Source: Druceiella hillmani
Taxonomy: Eukaryota; Arthropoda; Insecta; Lepidoptera; Hepialidae
DNA length: 64,000 nucleotides
Reading direction: 5' to 3'
Assembly (NCBI GenBank): GCA_039881145.1
Contig: JAYKKI010000016.1
Span: 5,295,001-5,359,000, forward strand
Part shown: one piece after another, positions 47,201 to 59,200 of the stretch
Layout of the letters: each line of letters begins with the position of its first letter
Numbering within the stretch: position 1 is the stretch's first letter
The notes under the pieces: generated by a model
Told to the model about the DNA's origin: nothing
The model's database searches: none
Seen by the model: the letters and a program-made list of their open reading frames with translations, nothing else
Program-made: the position numbers and the translations under genes

Positions 47201-50200
47201 ATGTTTATGTTGATACACTATGCCCACCTCTATCCGTATGGTGTCAAAAATCCTCCTGGGTCTGGTCAAATGAGTTCATGTCAGTTGATTCATGCCATGA
47301 GAGTGATTCGCCCATTAGAATGAGTTCAGTGTTCTTCGAAGGCCCTATGATATTCTGCGCCTCGAAATCGTAGATATAGACCGGGCGGGCTTTTTACTAT
47401 AAAACTATTTAATCTTATTTGGAAAGCATTATACCCCATCGAGTATATCATCTCAAATGTGATATTATGAATGATAATGATATCAGATTTCAGCTAGATT
47501 TTTCCGTGCACTTAAAAAAAATTGGGAAAATAATCGAGTCGCCTGGTCTTTAGAAGCCAGCGAATATTATTTACCCAGCCAATAAGCGTATACGGTTTTA
47601 AACATCTCTTTCGAGTTCAAAGCTGCTTACCTAAGAAAAAACTCAAAACGAAGCGATTCTGCGTTAAAATTCCTACCCTAAGCCAATTGAAGGTCAAAAT
47701 GAGAACGTTCGGTGATAGGAAATTGAGTAGGTAAAAAATGCAGCAAAATTGGCAACAAATTTGTTAAGCAAAGCTCTTTTCGCTGTGGCCCGTTAGCAGT
47801 GTGCACTTTTGTTTAAGCACGATTTCTTTGAATTGCTGCAATCTGAAGTAGTAAGATATTTATTTCTATATACCCTAGTTTGAGATGTATTGTGATATAT
47901 GAGAGTAGCCATGTTTAGCTCCCAGTAGGCATTGGCGAGTCATATTAGGAAAGCTACCTCGATTCTCTTCCAGAAATATCGCGCCTATACCACAAAACTC
48001 TGCTTTGAGTTGAGAACAATACGGAGGATTATGCGAATATATGTGAATAACGTACAATAAAGAAATGAAGATAATAACAATAAATACTTACCAGTGACGT
48101 TGAAAATGATGCGTTCACCGTGCGTGGCTAGAATACGCCACTCACATCTCTCACCCTCAGCTGGTACCGCCTCTCCACTCGTCCAGCGAGGAGATGAAAA
48201 CCAACCAGAGTTACTCAAGAGTGTGCGACCGCACTCTGAAAAATGACATTTAAATAATTGAACTAAATATGTGGACCAATCTTTCAGTTTTTTTCAGATG
48301 ATACAGATCTACCACGGAAAGTTATAATCATAATATTTTCGACTGTCTGCCTGTTCACCTATCCACTGAAGAAGGATAGGTAGTAAGTATAGGTAGATAG
48401 GCATTTATTCAAGAAGACCTGTACCTAATAAGCCATATAAAGGATTACAACTCCTAGATATAGATCTAAATATTTTCCGCCAGCAACTTCCTTGAGGTGA
48501 AATCTTCCATTGAAGTTTTTTTAAGTAGTTGTTTGTTTTGAATCCAGAGGTTAGTTCATAACGAATGTGTAATAAAAGTGACAAAGATCAAGATGAAACT
48601 TAAATAAACTATGTTAAAAATTAATATGCTTAAATAAACAATTTAAATAAACTATGAAACCACGTAGCACCTATTTCTCACGAAATGCAATGTATATTTT
48701 TCACCTTTTCAAGTGACTATTTCATTTTAATTTTAAACAAACATTTCTTCACATTTGATAGGTATGGCTAAAAAATAAAAAGGCACCATGAAATGCAAAA
48801 CAACTATTAGTGTTTCTTACACGATTATTGCCTGGTCACCGAAAATAAGGAATATTGAGTGCGTGAAATACTTGGATGAGTGATCACATGGAGATACTAC
48901 GTAACGCTGCCATATTTAAAAAAAATCACTTTCAATTACGGTTTCCTACGCATATGATGGGTTTCTCTTGTAAAATTAACTTACAAGTTACGATGAGAAA
49001 TTTATAAAAAGCAAACACTCTTATGGAGCCAAAGAAAATATTTGGGTGACTCTAATTACATTAGGCCCTATACTATGAGTCTTTCCCCATCAAGTCTTCG
49101 CCGCTGCAGCACTGAATATTATTACGAACCCGAGTTACTTTCAAGCAGTCAATCGCAGATGACTTTGGTAAATGAAGAGAATCTGCATATCAATAATTTC
49201 AATAAAAATATAGAGCAGTTCATGCCGTTAATTTGATGTGACATCGTTATCATACCGATTTAAAAAAACATTGAAATGATGAAAATATGAAAGTATAATA
49301 TGAAACAAAATTCAATCGCTTAGCTGACATCCTACTGGCTAATTCATCCCCAAACAATTTGATGATAATGAGAAAGTTCTACAAAATTTTAATGAAAGTA
49401 GGAAGAAATAATATGAAACAAAATTTAATCGCTTAATTGACATCCTACTGGCTAATTCACTCCCAAACAATTAGACGTTAATAAAAAAGTTTTTAATAAC
49501 ATTGAAACCCTAGACCAAGCTAAAAAATTTGCCATCGAAAGAGTTTTTTAGATCCCAGAAATAGATGCTCAACTGATGTTTGTAGCACGGAATAAAGAAA
49601 GAGTACAACCCTATGACAATTATAAATAATATCAAGTAATGGTATATCATAAAAGGACCACTTACTCGCACACTTGTATAGCAAATTAGTCTGAGCAATG
49701 TCACTATCGCTGAGCTTGATTCTCTGCCCAATTTCTGGCCGTTTTCTGCCGTGGACGTCCAGCGGCAGAATTGTATCCAGGTAAGTGCCCTTGCTGAAGG
49801 TGTTGCGCGCGTAGTGCATTATGGAATCGTAGTCGTAAGTCTGGCCTAGCGAATTTACTTCCTCGTCTGTCAACTTGTTGAAATTATACTCTTGACCTGA
49901 AAGAACGTAGTAATTAGGATAATATACGATAAAATGCTAATAGAATGTCATCTATGTAAAAGAGTTTTCTTAATAGTAAACTAATTTTAATTAAATATTA
50001 AAAGTTTGTAGAAAGCTTTGACATCAAAGTGAAATAATTTCTGCTTTTAGAAATAATATTAGCTTTTAGAAATAGCTTTGTCGCTTTGAATTGATATTTT
50101 ATCCTTTAAAAGAATTTAAATTATGAATACACAATTTTCCTCCAATTACCTGATGATTATTTTAATTATATTTCGACGTATAACCTTTCGTTTTATTAGA

Positions 50201-53200
50201 ACAGTGTTAAAGCAGTAAAGCAATCTGATTAATATTTGGAAATGGGATTTTTCTTAATAAAGCACAGGCTCCTATTATTGGAAGTCACAGGTATATTTGA
50301 TTTATTTACTATAGTTGAACATTTTCACTACTCCCAAATAAGGAAATTAATATTATCTAAACTCACATAAATACTTATATGTTTGACAAAGTAGAATGGC
50401 TCCAGTCTGTAAAGATTTACTTATGGTCTTAACAAATTTGGTCACATGTCTGAGAATCGGTTACGATTAAATGGTCGATTAGTACTTTAACATGTATATC
50501 TGTAGTAGTATTTTTCATAAAACCGGTAAACTTTGATCACATTGAAGCGATATGTTAAAATAAGTAACAATTACTGTATGTATATATCGTAAATCTTTTT
50601 GTCACGAAATCTTAATAACTATACAGCCCATAAACTTAATATTTGACACACATGTTTCTCTTGGTCATAATAAGATATTAATCCCCCTAAATTCAATCCC
50701 CTGGTGTAAAATGAAAGATCATATGTGAAATTCGCAGTAATAAAAAGTAGGGACAAAAAAATTGTATGGATTCTCATATAGATTATTATATAAAAAGTGA
50801 TTTAAAAACGTCATGGTCTAATTTTACCCGGGTAAAGCTGGGACGGGTAGCTAGTTTATTATAAGCTGTAGATCGGAATTCTTTCTATAATTCATTACTG
50901 ACTGTCGCTATTCCATTCCATCTGGCGTATTCTTTTTTTTTTTAATAAACTTCGACTATTTCTTTCGAAAATTAAAACTTTGCATAAAAATAAGAAGTGG
51001 GGGATTAATTATAGATGTTTGCAGAAATCGTTTTCTCATTTTGGGAAATTATAATTTTTTTTCAAGCTTTATCATATCGAATGTCAAATAAAAAATCCCC
51101 TTAAGTTTGTAAAAACTGCTGGCGTGGTAAATTAGGAAAAATGGAGAATTATATATTTGTATCCCAAATCTAAATTGAAATCAAAATGTAAAGGATAGCG
51201 AAAAAATAACTACGAATATAATAACTTTTTCATGCTATAATAAAAAAAAACATTATGATTGTTTTTTATGTTTTATTGTTTAATAAATTAATGTAAACTT
51301 AATATTGTTTATACAAACGCTATAGACTCAAAGTAAGAATTTTACGTATGTTTCGTTATCTGCACATGTCACAATACACAATATTATTTGCATATTGTAA
51401 CACCTACAGGTAACGATATATTAATTCCTTAAGTTTGAATTTCACTTAGTCGGTTTTACTATTAAGATATATATATATATTCTTGGTATAGATTCTCAAT
51501 AATAAATACGTTAATTTTTTTCCATTTCAGACTAGATCCAACTATAATTTTACCATATTTACTTAATGAAGCATAATATTGATAATCGACAAGCTCTAAT
51601 ACCTAAATATCTAGATTCAATTCCTACAAACAACGAAAGGAAACATTTGGGCAATTCCGCCAGATCTCCATGTCGCAGTTTCCTTACCCGTTAAAGATGA
51701 AGGTTTAATAACCACTGCGTCCTGTCCGTAATGATTTACGGCGCTGAAACATTGATTTTCACAGTCGGCCTGATCCATATAATTAAAGTCGCCTAGCGAG
51801 AGATGAAAAGAGCTATGTTCGAATTATCTCTGAAGGACAAAATTGGAAGTAAAGAAGTTCGACGAAGAAGCAAAGTAATCCGATGAAGATCCAATATAGC
51901 ACCGAGCTGAAGTGGCAATGGACAAGTCATATTTGCCGAAGAATCGATAATTGATGGGGTGGACGAGTTTTCGAATGAAGACTATAAACCTCAAAGCTTT
52001 TGTAGTCTTCATTCGAGAATTCGTCCACTCCATCATTATCGATCATTATGACCGCTTCCCATCGGTTTAGGTTATAACTCCATCTGGCTGGGGGGTATCT
52101 CACCCTATTAAAGCGTAGGGTGAGATACCCCCAAGCCAGATGGAATTATAACCTAAATCGATGGGAAGTGGCTGGATCCGGAAGGTGGAGGACCAGTTAC
52201 GGTAGAGTTCCTTAGAAAAGGTTTACGTGCAAAAGTGTGTAGATACCGACTGATGATGATGAAAGCCCTTAAGTTATATAATAATTTAATAAATATGTTC
52301 GTAAATAATTTTAGTTTTTTTATATAATATCAATTACCTGACTATAAATATTCCAATTTAATTCAAATTTAACATTACATTATAATTTACAAAATTTTGT
52401 TACCAATTGTGTGAGTGAAGTCATTTTGTGAAGGCTTGTTCATACTATTCCCTTTATTGAAAATACAATTCTCTCACAATTAAAGCCATTTGAATGCATT
52501 AGAGTAATATTTTGCATTGTAATGTCTTGCCTTACAGATCAAGAAAGCAATATTCGCGATACAAGTTGTAAAACGGACTCAAGAGGCAAGTTAGCATTGT
52601 TCCTTTCACATTGATATATTAATGTGCATACCTAAGAACCACAGTGCTTTAGTACATGAACGTCATACACGATGACAACCTAAATTCATTCAGTTATAAA
52701 TGATCTCCAAATCCAACATGCTCAACGTCGACTGCTACTTAATATACAGTTTGAAGGCACTATGTTTATCGTGCTATTTTACAGTGTAAATAGACGCAAC
52801 AACAGACAGCAAGAAGGGTGCCTGGGTAATATATCTTCCGGCCGTACAGAGCTAAAACGTAAACGTAATAGTATTACTACGGCAATGTTTCCGTAGGGCC
52901 ATGTACGGTTGAGTGAGGTTTATGAGAATTTACGTGATTCAATAAAACTAACGTGTTTATTGGCTTCTGGGATTTATTTTGTTTTGTTTACAGTAGACAT
53001 AGTTTCGGAGTTCCTTTGGTCGTCGTAGTCGACGTAGTGGCTTGTTAGAGTTTTTTGGTTGTTGATGTGTATACAAAAATATCTTAATATAACAAACACT
53101 CAATACAGAAGTAAAATTAAGGATAACCGCGGGTAATGCCGTTCATTACTGTTTTTAAAGACCGATAACTCAATAAAAGAAAATTAAAACTGACTGAAGA

Positions 53201-56200
53201 GAAAAATAGCAGTAAAATAAGAAAGGATTATGTAATATAAACAAAAGGAATATGTAATATAAACAAAAAAAAAGGATTATGTAATATAAACAAAAGGATT
53301 ATGTAATATAAACAAAAAGAAAGGAATATCTAACATAATACTCAAAATTACGTAACTTGGAAGAAACAAATAAATATAGATTTTAGATATGTATTAGTTT
53401 AAGGAAAGATTTGGTTATTCAAATTAAAAGAAGATTATTTCAATGGCTAATATGGAAAAGACAGCTAAAGGAATAATTATGAATGAGATAATTGAAAGAA
53501 ATGGAAGTGAACATAGAGAAGCTCGTAATTGCTCCATATAGAAGCAGAAGCAGCAACATCAAAGTATGACGAAAATAGGGAAAAGTTTTTAGACATATTT
53601 ACTTATCTATCGCCATTTATTATAAACTGTTAATAATTAAATACGAAGAAAAAGTTAAGGTGTATGTATACTAACAGTTTATAACAAAAAAAATGTTATT
53701 TGGAATTTATCATTTTTGCTTCTATATGACTTAATGTGAAATTTAAAAAAAAAGATAAATGATATGCTATAGTAAGAGAAGGCATATATTAATATATTGA
53801 AGAGTCATAGTGTCATTGTGTAAAGTGAGGTGAAGTGGTGAAGGATATTTTATAAACCGGATTTTCTAATTTAATTATTAACGCACAATGCAAACGACGG
53901 ACTATAATCGGTCCGACAATAATTGGAGAAACTAGAACATATAATTCTCCGATTATTATCGGTGGATACTTGATACTTTAACGTTTCCTACGTTCTACAA
54001 AAGTCAGTCCTACAAAAAATCTGAACTAATCTGGCCAATTTTACTTTGTTATGAGTTAAAGTGCGCTAATGGGAAAAGAATAGAATATACTGATGGAAAT
54101 ATCTGATGAAGATAGGAGACATTTAGTTGGCGTCTTATATTGAGTCCATGGAAAATTGATCAGCGACTTTTTTCGAACAAAAGTCAGCATTTGACGGTCA
54201 CCAATTCGCCACTGACAAAAGTCTTCCGTTTCTTTTGTATTTTTAGATGAAATTTTCTGGTGTAATTTTGTAATATTTTACTGAAATTTGACGTTATCCT
54301 AACACCATCTTTTGGCCAATTTATGCAAGCCTTGACGACAATGTTTTCGAAAACTAACATTATCCTGCACGAGAAAAATTTTAACCGTTTGTGTTCATGA
54401 ATCTTATATCTCAACGTAGTTTAACTATATTTAATAAAATATAGTTTACTGTCATAACGGTATTATTATTTAAGTTAATAAATTTGACGGATATGATTGC
54501 AGAAATAATTTTACATAATGGTCACATAAAAACCTGACCATTGTAATAATATTTAAAGTCTATTTTATTACGTTTAATATATCAATTGCATTTGAAGTCA
54601 ATTCGTTTTTTATTTACGGTACTACAAATTATATTCTATTTCTATAACTCCAGGACCATTTTCGCCGATTTTCTTTAAGTACAAAGAAAAAAAATGTGAC
54701 CAATACTTTACATGCCATGATTAAGATTCTTAATTTGCATGCAATGATGACAAGATTAAGATTTATAACGAAAAATCATGTCTAATTACAGTGGGTTTTT
54801 TGTTGTGAATTTTTTACATATAGAATTAATAACTAAAGATTTAAGAACATAGTCAATTACTATATCTTTCATACTTGTGTATTTTGTTCATGAAGCAACG
54901 TAAAAATATTTTAAGAGTTTTATTTTGATTAGGTGATACACAGAGCATATAATCAAGAAAGATAAATGGAAGAAATTTTTCACACACATAGTGTGCTAGG
55001 AAGAAACTATTCTCAAATAAATAACGAGCACAGATACAAAATTTTAGCAAGAAAAAAATGGAAGTTTTTTTCTTAAATCAAAGAGAATTTTTTCACATTC
55101 TTATTGTGCTAGGAAGAAACTATTCTCAAATAAATAACGAGCTCAGATATAAAATTTTAGCAAGAAAAAAATGGAAGTTTTTTTCTTAGTGTGTCAAGGA
55201 TGAACATAATTGTCAAGTTGATAATCTTAATAATAGTTATAAGAGATTAGAAATACCATTGTTCAAAAGTTTATAAACAAAAAGCGATGTTAAAATACTA
55301 ACAAGTTAGTTACTGGTGATCTACGATGTCAACAAAGATTGGTTTAAAATATTTTTATATTAGTACCACCACCTTACCCGTCATGATATTGTCCTTGATA
55401 ATCTGCACGTGTCGATCCCTGTCCGGTCTGGTGTGTTCATGCCAGAAACCGACTACATGACCCAGCTCGTGCACAACAATGCCAAACTTGTCACAGTTCT
55501 TGCCAATCGAAATCGCCTGCGCGCCATTACCGCGCTTGCCAACAAACGAGCAGCATCTATCATGATTTTTTTTTCAAAATATAAGCATTAACTTTAAAAC
55601 GTAGATAAAGATTAATAAAATATGAAGCGGGGGAAAAGTTTAATCGTCTTTTTTAATTTGTTAAGTAATTGTTAAATCTAGACATAATATTTTATTCATT
55701 TTGAGTTTGATAAATTATTACTTTAGTTTATAAAGGGGTCAGTTTCACAATACCTTTAAGATACCATATTGTGAAGAAAACCTTAAAGTTTACGTCATTT
55801 ATCTAAGAATGAAAAATTTATATTATATAATATTTTTAATGGGTTGATATTTTTTGGTTAGTCTTTCCAAAACAAACAATATCATGCACAGTATTCTCTA
55901 ATAGTAAACGCTTTGGAATACTTTACCTGTTTGTTTTTATTTTGCTCATTATTATATAATAATTTCTAGGATTAGAATTCAAATGTCTCCTATCATTTGC
56001 TGATAGAGCACATTACAGCCGTTACTTTTGTATACCTGTCTTGATTTGATATAGAAAAAAACATAATTACCTTGTTTTTTTTACGTTTCAATCATAGATA
56101 TTTTTCATAGCCATTGCTGGTTTTTGTCACCAATATGTGGTAAAAACGAGGTATGATAATTCCTTATGTTTACCAAGTGGTAATGTTACCAAGGTGGTAA

Positions 56201-59200
56201 TGTTATTATTACGGTTAGTGTAAAATACAAAGTATATAAACTAAAAGCAATTCAAAACTCCCGATGAGATTTGGTTAAAATTTATGTAATGTTGGTATAC
56301 TCACATTTAATATTAATTTTAAAATATTTTCAGCTTTCGCTCTATCGGGCGATCACACGTAAATGTAATAGGTTCGCATTGGAAGCGCGTGTTTATAGCA
56401 GACAACATACGTAGTTGCAATAGTGGGATAGTGAAATATCGCTCTCTGATTTGTTCATCTTGTCCTAATTAACAAAACGCGTTCTGATAGGTTCTAGTAA
56501 TTTATAAACACTTGTTCCTTCTAACACTTTAATTATTTACAAGCTTTCCTATATTTAAAGTTCAAAATTATAAAAAATAATTTTTTCTCTAATAATACAC
56601 GTTGGACAATGTCGGGGAAGGAGAAAAACTCCCCTAACAAGGGGTAAGCCTAGTTAATAAGTACATACTTATATAAATAATACTTACCCGCATGGTCGTT
56701 CAGTGAATACAATATAATGCAAGTGGACCAGAGGATCGCGCTCGACGAACTTTACGCAGGTGTAATTCTCCCAGTGCCTCATGGCCTGCTTGAAAAGTGA
56801 CTTGTGGGCGCCGCTGAAGTTGCCATCGATCTCGTACGGGATTACACCGTGCTCCCAAATGCGCTCTTTGCGACCGGTCGCAGCGCGCGGTGTGCGGGAT
56901 AGCACCGTCTGTGGCTTGACCTGGGATAGGAGAGGCGGTATTAATATATTCATAATTCAGTAAAGGTTTACAAAATAAATTAATACTTAATAATTATATA
57001 ATATAATAATTATAATAAAATAAATTAATACTTAAAAGATAATCATTTCTATAATATACATAACTCTTCTGTTAACAATCGGAAAAGTAAAATCAGACCA
57101 ATGTTTCACTGGATTATGCAAAATGAAGAAACTTGTATGTCTAAAAGGAAATTGCTAGGAAAATATAATGGGGACTGACCATGCCTTTTCACGTAAATTT
57201 TAGTATTTTTACGTAAGTTAGCTTATATTGTTGACTAAATATAATAGAAATCATGTTGTGACACAAAATAAATATTTCATATCGGTCATCATATTATCAT
57301 AAAATACGACGTAACTCTATTTATATCCGGTATTAAATAAATTATTTATGTACGTTTAAGAAGTAAGATATTATAACGATATATTAGCACATAAGTATAG
57401 CGTACTACATTAACATTTTATATTGTCGTGTATGAAGGTTTACTAGATACAGAAATAAGGACACAAATCATAAGAAATTGTTATAAACAAATTAATAGAG
57501 ACTAACTTAAATACGTCTTTCTTTTCAAAAAATTCAGAATTAAATAAAACTTATTCATTCATTGTTTAGAAATAAATTGAACTTAAAGATATAAATTCAA
57601 GTGTTTATATAATTTTTACACCAACTGACTTCTAAATTTTAATCAACTCAATAGCGGGATATTTAACGGAAATGGTGCAAATGATAACCGTATGCACATC
57701 GAAAATTATCTATGGGTCGGCTAGCATACGCGCCACACAAAGGACCGACAATAATGGTCCGATAATAATCGAAGAAAAAGAACATGTTTAGTACTTAACG
57801 CATGTTTCCTCCAAAAATCGACCCTATAAAACACTGGAGCAACTATGGCCGATTCCTACCGATCTGAATATTACGTGTTAAAATGCGCCAATGGAGAAAA
57901 GGATAGAACACACAACTGGACACGCCCTAACGGAAACGGTGGAAATTTAGTGGCGCGCGTCTTGACATTCGTGGTAAGTCGATGAAAAAAATGGCCACTG
58001 ATCTCAAGACAAGTCGGCAGTTATGAGCGGCCGACTCATCACCTACAAAAGTTCTTCATCTACGTTACGCTTTAGTTGAAATAAAACCCATTAAGTATGA
58101 ATCTGTCAATAATTAGAACTCGTGCTAGGAGTATTTCGTTCAAAGTTCGATACATATAAAATATTAAATAATATTTTATTAGACTACAAATATTAATATT
58201 AAATTTAGGGCCAATTTGTCATGTCGCGAACAAACGTCAATAAACTAACAAATCAATTTACTCAACTGATTACCACCAGTCTAATAAACAATGCCACTTT
58301 TTTCAATAGATTGCGAATTATCTGAAGTTTTATCCTAAGCTGCGATAATTATTTTAACGAACTTCATGTTTGTGTAAAAGAGAAATAAAAATCAACGATA
58401 TTAGTGTGTTAGAGCAGTTTAGGTAGAAAACTAAACATTTGATACGTGCAAAAATTTCGTTTAAAACTAACTATTGTTACTAGAAGCTTTGTTTTTGTGC
58501 ATCTAATATTTTAATAAATTCCATGTTTTATTGTAGTAACATAAAATTCTAAATAATAATTTAATTGAAATTTTAACATAAATGTCAAAACATAACATCT
58601 CGAAATAAAATATAAATTTGACAGATGTAAACTGGCGAATATCTGTTATTTGGTTCTTTATCATGGTTCAAGTTATTTGTTACTTGATCCATTTGATACC
58701 GGATAATTCCGCTAACTTCTGACGGTTAAAATTCAATTTTGGTTTACCTGACGAATAACTCTGTATTCGATGATTGAATAATCGGCCCTCAACTATTTTT
58801 ATAGCCTAATATGTTTTTTCTACGGATGTGAGAAAAAAAACAATGTTTATAATGTATTCATTACTTGTAAATTATTTTGTATATCATTAGTATTTATTAT
58901 GCAAACAGAGGACATGTAGAACATTGGACATACATTTAAGTTATCTAGATACAGATATTTTTGAGTAAATGTACTTTTGTTATGTTCAAAGAGATTGTTT
59001 CAAGGTTACATCACAAGCCTAGGTAGAAAGAAACATTTTTTTCTGTATTAATTTTTATGCTTGTGTATTAATTTATGAAACATTTTAAATAAGATAGTTA
59101 TGCTTTTGATTATCACGTATTGTTGTCACGTATTATTATCACGTATAAATAGTTTACGAGTTAGAGACGTTTGGTAGGTGTACGGACAAATAGAATTTAT

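Larger units (their letters stand above)
51650..52265 (+). mobile_element. RTE-like LINE 3' end carrying two hairpins
   Basis: Plus-strand frames read [20 protein letters not shown], then [18 protein letters not shown], then [11 protein letters not shown] and [14 protein letters not shown], followed by tgatgatgatga. This order (TYGAETW, RAMERAMLGVSLRDRI, GWxRKAEDR, YVQQWTxxG) is the C-terminal tail of insect LINE proteins. The middle is replaced by two large inverted repeats (51943-52171). Upstream, 49897-51640 of this intron shows nothing recognised. Confidence 0.7.

Noticed and set aside
49042..49236. Plus-strand open frame of 64 codons in a tolloid intron
   Set aside because: Composition is somewhat protein-like, but there is no recognised domain, no splice context and a tandem duplication follows; not enough to call a gene.
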